Shown here: positions 1-8,797 of the stretch, piece by piece
Layout: the number at the start of each line of letters is the position of its first letter
Position numbering within the stretch: position 1 is the stretch's first letter
NCBI GenBank assembly: GCA_041392625.1
Contig: JAWKLR010000004.1
Location: forward strand, 1-64,000
DNA from: M3007 sp041392625
GTDB taxonomy: Bacteria; Bacteroidota; Bacteroidia; Chitinophagales; Saprospiraceae
Direction of reading: 5' to 3'
Length of the DNA: 64,000 nt
The notes under the pieces: model-generated
Database searches by the model: none
Told to the model about the DNA's origin: nothing
The model's input: the letters and a program-made list of their open reading frames with translations, nothing else
Position numbers and translations under genes: made by a program

Positions 1-493
1 CGTCCTTTTTGCCCTGACCCTCGCAGGCGTTGGTTTTGCACAACGAATTGCCTATTGCGATGTAACCGGCATCCTCGAAAGCCTGCCAGAATACCAAAAA
101 GCGCAGGAACAATTGGATAAAGTTGCTACCCAGTGGCGACAAGAAATTGCCATCGAGCAAGATAAAATCAAGGGTATGTACAGCAAATATCAGGCTGAAC
201 AAGTCCTCCTCAGTGATGAAATGAAAGCACAGCGCGAAGAGGAAATCATGGAAAAGGAAAAAGAAGTACGCGAATTGCAGCGCGGAAAATTTGGCCCGGA
301 AGGCGCCTTGTTCAAAAAACGGGAAGAACTCGTTCGCCCGATCCAGGAACGCGTGTACAACACCATCAAACAGTATGCTGAAGACAAAGGCTTTGACTTT
401 ATTTTTGATAAAGGATCTGCTTCCGGTATGTTGTTTGGAAACGAACGGTACGACAAAACAGAGGACATTCAGGCCATGTTGCAACGTGGCTAA
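1..493 (+). CDS. OmpH/Skp-family periplasmic chaperone, 5' end outside window
   Basis: The reading frame is open from base 2, so the start lies upstream. The first visible residues are the hydrophobic end of a signal peptide finishing in GFAQ, then RIAYCDVTGILESLPEYQKA, the usual opening of the mature OmpH/Skp domain. A long charged helical stretch follows (about residues 40-110 of the visible part), and it ends in a DKGFDFIFDKGSASGMLF-type segment typical of the family. Skp-like proteins hold unfolded outer-membrane proteins in the periplasm. A second OmpH gene and murI follow on the same strand. In many Bacteroidota bamA precedes such a pair, so bamA may lie just upstream of the window (inference). 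Confidence 0.9.
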   Translation, partial: VLFALTLAGVGFAQRIAYCDVTGILESLPEYQKAQEQLDKVATQWRQEIAIEQDKIKGMYSKYQAEQVLLSDEMKAQREEEIMEKEKEVRELQRGKFGPEGALFKKREELVRPIQERVYNTIKQYAEDKGFDFIFDKGSASGMLFGNERYDKTEDIQAMLQRG

Positions 494-517
494 TATCCGG
501 TAGGAATATGTAAAGAT

Positions 518-556
518 TACCCAGTCACCTATTCGTTTCAGTTTGGTGACTGGGTA
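518..556 (+). terminator. Hairpin after the first OmpH gene
   Basis: A perfect 12-bp inverted repeat (518-529 with 545-556, TACCCAGTCACC/GGTGACTGGGTA, 15-base loop) begins 24 bases after the stop. No clear T run follows, so it may be a terminator or an mRNA-stabilising stem. It separates the two OmpH genes into possibly different transcripts. Confidence 0.55.
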
Positions 557-613
557 TTCCCCAAAAAGCCCCACTTGTTTGCATACAAAAGCTAAAATAT
601 GCTTAGTGCTTTG

Positions 614-621
614 TACTTTTG
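614..621 (+). promoter_or_regulatory. Bacteroidota -7 box (TACTTTTG)
   Basis: TACTTTTG fits the Bacteroidota -7 consensus TAnnTTTG and lies 30 bases before the second OmpH start, downstream of the hairpin. No TTTG at the usual 19-20 base spacing was seen, so the call rests on the -7 element alone. Confidence 0.45.
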
Positions 622-651
622 CAGCCAATTAACTAGTTAAGCATAACATAC

Positions 652-1173
652 ATGAAAAAATTACTGATCCCTTTCCTCGCTTATATTCTGTTTGCATCCA
701 CCCAGGCACAAGCCCAAAAATTTGGATATTGCAATTCAGCGCTTATTCTCAGCGAAATGCCGGAAGTAAAACAGGCAGATAGCGACCTGAAAGCATTTCA
801 AACTCAATTGCAAAAACGCGGACAGGAAATGGTTAAGGATCTTCAAGCCAAAGCAGCTGCATTGCAGGACAAGCAAGATAAAGGCCTGATTTCTCCAAAA
901 AACTACCAGACTCAAGCTGAGGAACTGAAAAAAGAAGAAGAAGCCATCGGTGCATATGAACAGGAAATGTATACCAAATTAAGTGAAAAACGGGAGCAAT
1001 TGTACACCCCCATTCTTAATCGCGTAAACAATGCTATGAAAGAGGCCGCTATAGAAAACGGATTTATGTATGTCTTCGACCTCACTTCACAAGCACTGCT
1101 GTACTCCGATGAGTCTCTGGACGTATCTCAATTGGTTCGGGAAAAATTGGCCGCCAGTAAAAGCGGCGAATAA
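652..1173 (+). CDS. OmpH/Skp-family periplasmic chaperone
   Basis: This 173-residue protein opens with a clear signal peptide (MKKLLIPFLAYILFASTQAQ, cleavage near AQA-QK). The mature part starts KFGYCNSALILSEMPE, the typical OmpH opening. Residues 45-125 are rich in K, E, Q and A with a heptad-like pattern, matching the coiled-coil arms of Skp. The end (ENGFMYVFDLTSQALLYSD) matches the small body domain. It is probably a periplasmic holdase for outer-membrane proteins and is paralogous to the partial gene before it. murI starts two bases after its stop, so the two are probably co-transcribed. Confidence 0.92.
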   Translation: MKKLLIPFLAYILFASTQAQAQKFGYCNSALILSEMPEVKQADSDLKAFQTQLQKRGQEMVKDLQAKAAALQDKQDKGLISPKNYQTQAEELKKEEEAIGAYEQEMYTKLSEKREQLYTPILNRVNNAMKEAAIENGFMYVFDLTSQALLYSDESLDVSQLVREKLAASKSGE

Positions 1174-1175
1174 CA

Positions 1176-1991
1176 ATGCCGGCTTCGCTTGACCGGCATC
1201 AGGCAATAGGCATCTTTGATTCCGGTATTGGTGGACTTACCGTTGCAAAAGCAATTTCTGACCTGCTCCCCGATGAGCAGCTGATCTATTTTGGAGATAC
1301 AGCCCATATGCCTTATGGCGATCGCAGCCCGGATAGTATCCGTTATTATTGCCTGCGGATTGCCAAATTTCTATTGGAGCAAAACTGCAAAATGATTGTC
1401 ATTGCCTGCAATACGGCCTCTTCTGTTGCCTACCAGGTATTGCTGGATTTTTTCAAAAAAAACAGCCTTTTCGTAAATGTTGTAGACCCATTGGTGGAAG
1501 AAACTGCGCGTCAGCACTTTCATCGGGTCGGGGTAATTGCTACCAAAGCAACCATTTCCAGTCGTGTGTACGAATTAAAACTGCAAGACAGGATGCCTGA
1601 TCTGGAGGTCTCCTCTCTGGCTACTCCCTTGCTGGCCCCTATGATCGAATCGGGCTATTTTCACGACAAAATCAGTAAAACCGTCATCGAAGACTACCTG
1701 AGTACAGAAGAACTTGCCAATCTGGATGCACTCCTGCTGGCATGTACCCACTACCCCCTGATAAAGTCGGATATTGATGCCTTTTACAACGGCCGGGTCA
1801 AAATCCTTGATTCTACCATTGTTACAGCCCAATCAGTTAAGAAAACGCTGGAATCCCGTGACTTGCTGAGCGATGCACGTCAAGCCCCAAACCGTTTCTA
1901 CGTTTCGGAGCTGACCCAATCGTTTAAGGAAACCACTTCGATCTTTTACGAGGAGGAAATCCAACTCATCCACCAGCCTATCTGGCAATAG
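1176..1991 (+). CDS. murI: Glutamate racemase
   Basis: MurI interconverts L- and D-glutamate in the cytoplasm, supplying D-Glu for peptidoglycan. The 271 residues carry the family marks in order: GIFDSGIGGLTVAKAI near the N-terminus, YFGDTAHMPYG, the first catalytic cysteine in VIACNTASS, and the second in LLACTHYPLI. Length is normal for the family. The start is two bases after the preceding OmpH stop. OmpH followed by murI is a common Bacteroidota order, linking outer-membrane and cell-wall building. The next gene is convergent, and only ten bases separate the two stops. Confidence 0.96.
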   Translation: MPASLDRHQAIGIFDSGIGGLTVAKAISDLLPDEQLIYFGDTAHMPYGDRSPDSIRYYCLRIAKFLLEQNCKMIVIACNTASSVAYQVLLDFFKKNSLFVNVVDPLVEETARQHFHRVGVIATKATISSRVYELKLQDRMPDLEVSSLATPLLAPMIESGYFHDKISKTVIEDYLSTEELANLDALLLACTHYPLIKSDIDAFYNGRVKILDSTIVTAQSVKKTLESRDLLSDARQAPNRFYVSELTQSFKETTSIFYEEEIQLIHQPIWQ

Positions 1992-2001
1992 TCAGTTCTC
2001 T

Positions 2002-3048
2002 TTAAAACTTCGGACAAAGAATCTCTTCAGATTCGTATTCACCCAAATAGGCAATGGAAATTTCAAAGGCAGTTTGGCGTTGCCCGGAGCTCAATGCGTT
2101 GAGATTCAGATCGTAGCTTAAGCCCATCAATACATTGTTGTATTCAAGGCCCATCAATCCTACGATGGCATCCAACCCAATGGAACTTTCATTCCGAACC
2201 GGGCGCACCCAGGTACCAAAGTGCAGTGCAGTAGTTCCGTATTTGCCCATCGTGAACCGGAAGTTTCCACCTGTATTGATTTGCATATGCGGCCCCTGAA
2301 GGGCAATAAGGAATCGAGGCAGAAAAGATGCACGGTTGGTGATTGGAATATTCGCAGCAAACTGTCCGGAAAGTTTGGCGTACAGTTTATCGCCCTCTGC
2401 ACCATTTTTATAAAATGAAATTGTAGGCTCCAAAAAGTGGTGGTATGCAATTCCGGCGTACACCCCTCCGCTCCGGCCAAACTGCGCAGAATAGTTTATC
2501 CCAACATTGTAATCAGCATAAGAGAAGTTGTTCTCTGGCAAGTTTTCAAGTGTAGGCAGGTTGTATCCCGAAAGCCCGTCGAATTCATCGTGGAAATTGA
2601 GGGATTCGTAATTTACATTCCGTTGGGTAACTCCCGCCTGAATTCCCCCGGAGAGGTACTGACGATCGCTAACGTCCAGAGATTTGTGGAATGCCAAAGA
2701 CAGCGCAATTTGCGTGGTGTTGAAATCAATCACACTTACCCGGTCGTTAAAAAACATCAGACCAAACCCAACAGCATCGTCGCGCACACTTTTGCGGGAA
2801 GCGGGAAACCGGAAGTCTCCGGAAACAGCATAGGTGCGAATTGGATTGTCGAGTACCCGCCGCCATTGATCTCGGTAAATTGCTCCTACCCGATAACGCC
2901 CCTCAAATGCACCGGTGAGTGCAGGGTTCAGGGTAAGCGGAGTTGCGTAAAACTGGGTAAAATGCTTATCCTGCGCTTCAACAGTATTGGGTTGAAAGGA
3001 AACTAAAAGCGCAAGAATGAATAAACTACGTAGAATGGATTGCGTCAT
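2002..3048 (-). CDS. PorP/SprF-family type IX secretion membrane protein
   Basis: The protein has a signal peptide (MTQSILRSLFILALLVSFQ, cleavage after EAQ) and then DKHFTQFYATPLTLNPALTG, the signature opening of PorP/SprF proteins. The rest alternates short polar and hydrophobic strands as in an outer-membrane beta-barrel. PorP/SprF proteins take part in type IX secretion and gliding, anchoring or exporting surface proteins. The ATG at 3048 is chosen because it directly precedes the signal peptide; an upstream in-frame ATG at 3081 would add an unlikely 11 residues and lie inside the promoter. No PorK/L/M/N genes adjoin, so this is probably one of several dispersed paralogues. Confidence 0.9.
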   Translation of the reverse strand: MTQSILRSLFILALLVSFQPNTVEAQDKHFTQFYATPLTLNPALTGAFEGRYRVGAIYRDQWRRVLDNPIRTYAVSGDFRFPASRKSVRDDAVGFGLMFFNDRVSVIDFNTTQIALSLAFHKSLDVSDRQYLSGGIQAGVTQRNVNYESLNFHDEFDGLSGYNLPTLENLPENNFSYADYNVGINYSAQFGRSGGVYAGIAYHHFLEPTISFYKNGAEGDKLYAKLSGQFAANIPITNRASFLPRFLIALQGPHMQINTGGNFRFTMGKYGTTALHFGTWVRPVRNESSIGLDAIVGLMGLEYNNVLMGLSYDLNLNALSSGQRQTAFEISIAYLGEYESEEILCPKF

Positions 3049-3067
3049 GTATGGAGTAAAATTTGAG

Positions 3068-3098
3068 CAAAGGTAGAGCAATTTAATGCATTCGCAAA
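3068..3098 (-). promoter_or_regulatory. Promoter of the PorP/SprF gene
   Basis: Read on the minus strand, TTTG (3095-3098), 19 bases, then TACCTTTG (3068-3075) matches the full Bacteroidota promoter. The predicted transcript starts near 3062, giving a leader of roughly 14 bases before the ATG at 3048. Confidence 0.7.
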
Positions 3099-3307
3099 CA
3101 CCAAAACGAACTGCTTCGCCAGTAAATTGTCAATCAATTGGAATTAACGCCATTTCCGGCCAAAAGTCTGAAGCGTATTTTGAAGTCAATTCTAAATCGG
3201 GTCCGGGATAAAATGGATATTGACTGAATCATTTACGTTTCTTTAACCATTTATTTAGCAACTTCGCGGTCCATTTGACGTTTAAAAATCTGACAACACC
3301 CACAATC

Positions 3308-3315
3308 TATTTTTG
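3308..3315 (+). promoter_or_regulatory. -7 box (TATTTTTG) for the LolA-like gene
   Basis: TATTTTTG matches TAnnTTTG and lies 36 bases before the first ATG of the LolA-like gene. A TTTG at the canonical spacing is not evident. The 270 bases upstream, towards the divergent porP promoter, hold no gene. Confidence 0.45.
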
Positions 3316-3351
3316 TGTCCGCCCAAACCCAGGTTGCGGCCAAACAAATAA

Positions 3352-4032
3352 ATGAATATGAAGCACCTGTTTTTAAGTTTAAGCATTCTATTTCTGTGTA
3401 CTGGTTTGAATGCTCAGGCCCAGGCTCCCAAAGAAAAGTCTGATCCGGAAGCAAAAAAAGTTCTGGACAAAGTGCGACGATCCTATGAAAGTTACAAATC
3501 CATGGATGCCGGCTTTGACCTGAGAATTGAAATCCCGGGAGAGCCTGCTACCACGCAGAAGGGCAAGATCAGTCAGGATGGTGAAAAATTTCGTCTGGAA
3601 ATGGACCAACAGACCATTGTCACAGACGGCACCACAACCTGGGTATACCTGAAAACAAACAAGGAAATCCAAATTTCAGACTACGATCCGCAGGATCTGG
3701 AAAACGGATTCATGAGCCCCAAACAACTCCTTAGCCGATACCAAAAAGGGGATTTCCTGTACACCATTTCGGATAAGATTACCGAGAACGGGAAAGTACT
3801 TACTCAAATCGAGTTCAAGCCGGTTGACCGGAATTCGGAATACATAAAAATTAGAATTACTATTGATGAAAAGGCAAACAGACTCGTCCGGATGAAAGCA
3901 TTTGCCCGCGACGGATCACGGTATACCTTCAGTTTTACCAGCTTTGTACCCAATAAAACCTTCGCATCCACGCATTTTAAGATCAATACCAAGGATTACC
4001 CGGGTGTTCATGTTGAAGACCTGCGTATGTAA
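3352..4032 (+). CDS. LolA-like outer-membrane lipoprotein carrier
   Basis: The 226-residue protein has a signal peptide (MKHLFLSLSILFLCTGLNA) followed by a LolA-type domain: an N-terminal helix (KKVLDKVRRSYESYKSMDAG), then alternating strands including KGKISQDGEKFRLEMDQQTI and DGTTTWVYLKTNKEIQISDY. LolA shuttles lipoproteins across the periplasm; Bacteroidota usually have LolA without a recognisable LolB. Two in-frame ATGs (3352 and 3358) are possible and differ by two residues. The gene stands alone and ends at a strong bidirectional terminator facing the convergent permease gene. Confidence 0.85.
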   Translation: MNMKHLFLSLSILFLCTGLNAQAQAPKEKSDPEAKKVLDKVRRSYESYKSMDAGFDLRIEIPGEPATTQKGKISQDGEKFRLEMDQQTIVTDGTTTWVYLKTNKEIQISDYDPQDLENGFMSPKQLLSRYQKGDFLYTISDKITENGKVLTQIEFKPVDRNSEYIKIRITIDEKANRLVRMKAFARDGSRYTFSFTSFVPNKTFASTHFKINTKDYPGVHVEDLRM

Positions 4033-4051
4033 TTCTTGATTCAGGAATACT

Positions 4052-4099
4052 AAAAAAGCCGGGGTTGAATGGAATATTCCATTAAACCCCGGCTTTTTT
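4052..4099. terminator. Bidirectional terminator
   Basis: A long A-flanked, T-flanked stem (AAAAAAGCCGGGGTT at the left arm, AACCCCGGCTTTTTT at the right) contains an inner GGAATATTCC palindrome. It lies between the convergent LolA-like and permease genes and can stop transcription both ways. Confidence 0.9.
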
Positions 4100-4118
4100 A
4101 TTTTTGATGTCGACCTTT

Positions 4119-5381
4119 TTATTTGCGAATTGCCTCTACCGGATCCATATTCGCAGCCTGACGAGCAGGAATCATACCCGACAATACGCCCACTACTACG
4201 GAAGTAACCACACCAACGAGCATGTTTTCAAATGAGAGGAAGATGTTGAAGTCTATGGCTTTCGACAGGATGGCTGCTCCGCCAGCAATCAACAGAAGTC
4301 CTACAATACCTCCAGCAACACAAAGGACAACTGCCTCCAGCAAAATCTCCAACAGGATAAACCATCGGCGAGCCCCTAGTGCCATTTTTATCCCAATGAT
4401 ATTGGTTCGCTCTTTTACCGATACAAACATGATGTTTGCTACAGAGAACATGCCAACAATCAACGCAAAAATGCCAATGATAAACCCGGCAAAGTTGATG
4501 GTGCTGAAAACACTGTCAAACAAATTACTCAGGATGGAAAGCGTATTGAGCGCAAAATTGCTGTCTTCTTTGGGACGGATTCGCCGGGCGGTTCGCAATA
4601 CTCCGGTGATTTCATCCTTAAAATCTTCAATGTCCACTCCGTCCTGAGCCTGCACAGCAATGCTGGTTCGTTCCCACTGCCCTTTTCCACGCACATTGAA
4701 GCCCCGACGTGCCAGGTTATAGCCAACCAGCACGCAGTTATCGAAGTTGAAGGGTTTTAAAATATCGTTTCCGGATGGTTTTAGGGAGCCCAAAATCCGG
4801 AGTCTCCGACCACCAACAATAATCTCCTTATCCATCGGAATTACACCTTCTCCAAACAATCCTTCTGCAATCCGACTTCCGATAATGCACACATTGCTTC
4901 CGTTTTGGTATTCTACAGCCGACAAAAACCGGCCCTCATCCTCAAACTCCAGGTGAAACAGGTCGTTGCAATCCTGGGTGATGCCCAGGAAGATCGCATT
5001 TTCAACGCTGGATGAGTTCCATTTAACTGTTTTTGCACCCAGGAATTGCCAGAACCCAACTTTTTCAGCATGGTCCAGACGGCGCTCTAGCGTTTGGAAT
5101 TCAGAAAAGGTAAAATTGGGGCGACGCATCCATTTCCAATAATTGCTTCCGGGGTCTTCAGCCCAAGAAAACTTATCGAGGTAGATCACATCGTTGCCCA
5201 GTTTTTCCATACTTCCCCGGATATTTGCTTCCAGAGAATCCACTGCGCTTTTAACGCCAATTATGCAAAAAATACCAATGGTCACCCCCAGCAGAGACAG
5301 AAAAGAGCGCAACTTATTTGCAGTAAGTTGTTGCCAGGCCTGGGAAGCGCCTTCATAAAGAATTCGGAAAAATTGACGCAT
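4119..5381 (-). CDS. ABC transporter permease, MacB/FtsX type
   Basis: This 420-residue inner-membrane protein has the MacB layout: a first membrane helix inside NKLRSFLSLLGVTIGIFCII, a long periplasmic domain (about residues 45-280), then an FtsX domain with three helices (starting near INFAGFIIGIFALIVG, around residue 295). The tail RQAANMDPVEAIRK is the typical family ending. Such permeases pair with a cytoplasmic ATPase and act in lipoprotein or peptide handling by mechanotransmission. No ATPase gene adjoins, so the partner must be encoded elsewhere. The substrate cannot be told from sequence. Confidence 0.88.
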   Translation of the reverse strand: MRQFFRILYEGASQAWQQLTANKLRSFLSLLGVTIGIFCIIGVKSAVDSLEANIRGSMEKLGNDVIYLDKFSWAEDPGSNYWKWMRRPNFTFSEFQTLERRLDHAEKVGFWQFLGAKTVKWNSSSVENAIFLGITQDCNDLFHLEFEDEGRFLSAVEYQNGSNVCIIGSRIAEGLFGEGVIPMDKEIIVGGRRLRILGSLKPSGNDILKPFNFDNCVLVGYNLARRGFNVRGKGQWERTSIAVQAQDGVDIEDFKDEITGVLRTARRIRPKEDSNFALNTLSILSNLFDSVFSTINFAGFIIGIFALIVGMFSVANIMFVSVKERTNIIGIKMALGARRWFILLEILLEAVVLCVAGGIVGLLLIAGGAAILSKAIDFNIFLSFENMLVGVVTSVVVGVLSGMIPARQAANMDPVEAIRK

Positions 5382-5427
5382 GGTTCGAATAGGTTGGATT
5401 CCCGCTTGTCAGGATAAGGGAAAAACA

Positions 5428-5476
5428 GATATTTGGTCCACAAAAGGAGTTACAATCCTTTCGTGAACCAAATATC
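5428..5476 (-). terminator. 21-bp hairpin downstream of the fucosidase gene
   Basis: The arms 5428-5448 and 5456-5476 pair over 21 bp with a 7-base loop. As minus-strand RNA every position pairs (19 Watson-Crick, two G-U); on the plus strand those two become C-A mismatches. This favours a role in the leftward transcript, either ending the fucosidase mRNA or lying in the leader of the permease gene. No strong T run follows. Nothing else was recognised in 5382-5610. Confidence 0.6.
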
Positions 5477-5610
5477 CAGTATGTTCTCCACTTATAATAA
5501 ATGTTTCGATTAACCCGGGGAGAATCTCTATAAAGGTGCTGTTATTTCGGGCGACAACCTGTTGTTTTTACTTACCCTAATAAGCTAAAACAACGATATA
5601 GAGCAATTTA

Positions 5611-7767
5611 TTAATGCCCCAATGCTCCGGATGGGAGTGCCTGCCTGACGGGGCTTCCAATCGGTGCATATTCCAGTTTAAGGTCTGCCGCACCGCCACT
5701 GTTAAAATACACCAGCTTGATGTTGTGCCAGCCTTTTTGCAGGTAGGCATATCCGCTTCGCTCTCTGGAGCCGTGGTTGCCATCGTTATCAACAATCACC
5801 TTGCTATCCAGGTACAACATGCTTCCATCATCCGAAGTGGTCCAGAATTGATACCCGCCAGTTTCAGGAATATTTACATAGCCTTTCCACACCATACCAC
5901 ATTTTCCACTCTGGCATTCAGGAGCCAGTTGAATGGTCTGGGTATTGACAGCACTCAGCAATTGCCCGCGTTCAATCTCGTTCATTTCAAAACGATATGG
6001 ACTAAAGAGTAAGGCCTGGAGACCAGCATCGGGCTGACGGAACATAGATAAGCTCGGCATGTAGGGAATCAACTGCACAGCCGCACTATCCAATTTACTT
6101 GCCATTTTCCCTGTTTGAAAAGCCCGGGCACGAACTATGGTATTTTCAGAAACCGTGAATGGTTGCTGATACTGGCGGGACTTGCTGGTTAGCGGTTCAC
6201 TACCAAGTGCATACCGGATTTCGGCCCCCGGGGTGCTTGACTCAATGGAAATCACCGGCTGCATATTTTGGGGAGAATAGTTTACGCTTATTTCCGGCTT
6301 TCCTACAAAATCACCAAACCCTTTTATCCGAATAACATAGGCTTCTGTTGCCTTGTATTTGGATGGAATGTATTCGGGGAAATAAACATAAACGGTATTC
6401 CCGCCTACATTGTCGAATCGAAGATTCTGCCCACCTTCCAGGAGTTTGATTTCTGTTCCGGATGGGATTTGCATATTTTTCAAAATCAGGCGGCGGTCGG
6501 TAGGCCATTGAGGAAGGATGGCATATAGGTTCTGCGTTGTAGGATTCCAGGTAAAAAACACCTCTTTTACGGCATATCCGGAATCGGGCTCAATAGTTTG
6601 TTTCAAGAGCCAATCAGTTCCTTTAGGTGCTTCATAATCCTGTCGGCCGGCACTCCACTGGCAGTCAGTTCGCCAGCGGCGGGTATTGTAAATGGCCTCA
6701 CCATTTACATTGAGCCAGTTTCCGATGGTTAGCAGGCGCTCCTGCATAATCGGAGGGATTTGTCCATGTGCGTCCGGACCAATATCCAGGAGGAAGTTTC
6801 CGCCCCGACTCACTTTATCAATCAGGTGCAAAACCAGGGATTGACCGCTGTTGTAATCCCAGGCATCCTCTGCGCGGTTGTAGCCATAGGAGTGGCCCAT
6901 ACCACGGCTTTCTTCCCAGGGATGGTTTTCAAAATCCAGATCCGGCTGGTACTCCGGGGTGTAAATTCCGCCGTGGTTGAAGCGTACACCGCTCCCCCAC
7001 CGGTCGTTTACCACAACCCGGTCACGCACCGGGCTCATGTTGTAAAGCCATGCAAGAAACTGCTGTGATTGCCAAAGGTCGGGCGTTGCATCCCAGTCGC
7101 CATCAGCCCAGACGACATCGGGCTGGTAGGTATTCACAAGTTCCAACAATTGGGGCATGCTGTGATCGGCTGCGAAACGGGATTTATCAAACTTCCAGAG
7201 CGGGTTGTACCACTCATACAGGGAAAAGTACAATCCGGGGCGAACGCTGGTTTTTCGAAGGGCGGTAAACAGTTCACCCAGAAGGTCGCGGCCAGGTCCG
7301 CGATCAACAGAATTCCAGGAGAAGCCCCAGGTTTTATTGGCTGTTTTATTGGGCCAGAGGCAGTACCCATCGTGGTGTTTGGAAGTTAAAACGACGTATT
7401 TAGCCCCTGCTTTTTCAAACAGCTCAGCCCATGCAGCCGGGTTGTAGAGTTCTGCATGAAAATCATCTGCCAGATCGTAATAGGTTTTGGCTCCGTAATT
7501 CCGTTCGTGAAATGCACGGACAATTCCGTTGTGTGCATTGTTTGTTAGAGAATGCTGATACCATTCCGCATAGTTTCCTTTTGCAGTAAATGCAGGAACA
7601 GAATAAACGCCCCAGTGGATAAAAATACCAAATTTTGCATCCTGCCACCACTGAGGAGTCGGTCGCGAATCCAGCGAACTCCATTCGGGTTGATACACTG
7701 ATTGTGCAATGGATGTATTGAAGAATGCAATTAAAAGGAGCGAGATAATTAGCCAGCGTTTCACCAT
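5611..7767 (-). CDS. Alpha-L-fucosidase (GH29) with CHB_HEX-like and PA14 domains
   Basis: The 718-residue secreted enzyme has a signal peptide (MVKRWLIISLLLIAFFNTSI). The GH29 catalytic barrel covers about residues 30-370: WWQDAKFGIFIHWGVYSVPA, the substrate-contact stretch VLTSKHHDGYCLWP, and VVWADGDWD, which holds the nucleophile aspartate near residue 222. After a beta-sandwich comes a chitobiase C-terminal-like segment (about 485-560, including SSTPGAEIRYALG) and a PA14 module (about 575-710, including TTSDDGSMLYLDSKVIVDND), probably for sugar binding. It should remove terminal alpha-L-fucose from glycans in the periplasm or outside. No sulfatase, SusC or SusD gene adjoins, so this is not a classic polysaccharide utilisation locus. 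Confidence 0.93.
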   Translation of the reverse strand: MVKRWLIISLLLIAFFNTSIAQSVYQPEWSSLDSRPTPQWWQDAKFGIFIHWGVYSVPAFTAKGNYAEWYQHSLTNNAHNGIVRAFHERNYGAKTYYDLADDFHAELYNPAAWAELFEKAGAKYVVLTSKHHDGYCLWPNKTANKTWGFSWNSVDRGPGRDLLGELFTALRKTSVRPGLYFSLYEWYNPLWKFDKSRFAADHSMPQLLELVNTYQPDVVWADGDWDATPDLWQSQQFLAWLYNMSPVRDRVVVNDRWGSGVRFNHGGIYTPEYQPDLDFENHPWEESRGMGHSYGYNRAEDAWDYNSGQSLVLHLIDKVSRGGNFLLDIGPDAHGQIPPIMQERLLTIGNWLNVNGEAIYNTRRWRTDCQWSAGRQDYEAPKGTDWLLKQTIEPDSGYAVKEVFFTWNPTTQNLYAILPQWPTDRRLILKNMQIPSGTEIKLLEGGQNLRFDNVGGNTVYVYFPEYIPSKYKATEAYVIRIKGFGDFVGKPEISVNYSPQNMQPVISIESSTPGAEIRYALGSEPLTSKSRQYQQPFTVSENTIVRARAFQTGKMASKLDSAAVQLIPYMPSLSMFRQPDAGLQALLFSPYRFEMNEIERGQLLSAVNTQTIQLAPECQSGKCGMVWKGYVNIPETGGYQFWTTSDDGSMLYLDSKVIVDNDGNHGSRERSGYAYLQKGWHNIKLVYFNSGGAADLKLEYAPIGSPVRQALPSGALGH

Positions 7768-7916
7768 AAGATTTTAGCTTGGAATGCATGAGGGCTTAAT
7801 GTAGATGCAACTGGAGAGTAGGTCATGGGCCAAGATAAAATGTCCATTGAGGCAAACAGTTATCCTGGCCTGTTCCATCCTGATTCACCGTACACACATT
7901 CTGAGTTAGGAATGAA

Positions 7917-7924
7917 CAAATATA
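7917..7924 (-). promoter_or_regulatory. -7 box (TATATTTG) for the fucosidase gene
   Basis: On the minus strand TATATTTG fits TAnnTTTG. It lies about 150 bases upstream of the fucosidase start, implying a long leader. No TTTG at the right distance. Apart from this box and the FKBP terminator, nothing was recognised in 7768-8079. Confidence 0.35.
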
Positions 7925-8010
7925 GCTCTTTCCATTAAATAATGCTTATCCTACCTGGCAGAAGTGTGTTGCTGGTGTTTTGCCGCAAACCAAAATTTCA
8001 GACGCGCTCT

Positions 8011-8048
8011 AAAAACAAATGCGCCACACCCAACCGGATGTGACGCAT
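8011..8048 (-). terminator. Intrinsic terminator of the FKBP gene
   Basis: On the minus strand a 13-bp stem (8036-8048 with 8019-8031, ATGCGTCACATCC/GGGTGTGGCGCAT, two G-U pairs, GGTT loop) is followed by TTGTTTTT. It lies 31 bases past the FKBP stop. Confidence 0.85.
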
Positions 8049-8079
8049 TCATTTTCACTGCTTCAAAGCAGGTGTAGTA

Positions 8080-8751
8080 TTATTCACCAATGCTCAACAG
8101 CTCCACTTCAAAAATCAGGGCTGCATATGGCTTGATTTTACCACCCGCACCACGCTCGCCGTAGGCAAGGTTGTATGGAAGGAAAAACTTGTATTTGTCG
8201 CCAACTTGCATCAACTGAAGGCCTTCAGTCCAGCCTTTAATCACCTGGTTCAGTCCAAAGGTTGCCGGAGTTCCGCGGTCAACGCTGGAGTCGAAAACCG
8301 TGCCGTCGATCAGTGTACCATGGTAGTGTACGGTCACTTTATCTGTTGCTTTTGGAGACTGTCCGCCTGGACCTTTTGTCATTACTTCGTACTGCAAGCC
8401 GGAAGCCGTTTCCTTAACCCCTTCGCGTTTTTTGTTTTCAGCCAGGAACTTGGTGCCTTCCTGTGCCATTGCCTTGGTGTTGTAGGTCTGGAAGATGCCA
8501 ACTGCTGCTTCCTGATCGATTTGAGTTTCTTCGCCTTTCAACACTTCCAAAACCGCCGCGATCAACACATCGGTGTTGTAGTTTTGTCCCAACTGGGCTT
8601 TGAGCGAATTTCCGATTACAACGCCGTATGCATAGCTGGCGCTGTCTTTTTCATTTGTAAGATCAATTTTCATGTCTGAATTCTGATTGTCCTGGGCGAA
8701 GCCCGATACTCCCAGCATCAAAAAAGCCAGGAGGAGAGTTACTTGTTTCAT
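8080..8751 (-). CDS. FKBP-type peptidyl-prolyl cis-trans isomerase, exported
   Basis: The 223-residue protein has a signal peptide (MKQVTLLLAFLMLGVSGFAQ), an N-terminal dimerisation domain of the FkpA/Mip kind (SYAYGVVIGNSLKAQLGQ... through AENKKREGVKE), and a C-terminal FKBP domain. The FKBP domain shows KVTVHYHGTLIDGTVFDSS, then GVPA-loop equivalents (VIKGWTEGLQLMQVGDKYKF) and IPYNLAYGERG-type residues. It should catalyse proline isomerisation and assist folding in the periplasm. It has its own terminator and is probably monocistronic. Confidence 0.93.
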   Translation of the reverse strand: MKQVTLLLAFLMLGVSGFAQDNQNSDMKIDLTNEKDSASYAYGVVIGNSLKAQLGQNYNTDVLIAAVLEVLKGEETQIDQEAAVGIFQTYNTKAMAQEGTKFLAENKKREGVKETASGLQYEVMTKGPGGQSPKATDKVTVHYHGTLIDGTVFDSSVDRGTPATFGLNQVIKGWTEGLQLMQVGDKYKFFLPYNLAYGERGAGGKIKPYAALIFEVELLSIGE

Positions 8752-8797
8752 ATTAATTTGTTTGAATTTATTGAGTCCTGTTTCAGGTTTTTATACG

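Noticed and set aside
5611..7767. Polysaccharide utilisation locus
   Set aside because: No SusC/SusD pair, sulfatase or second glycosidase adjoins the fucosidase.
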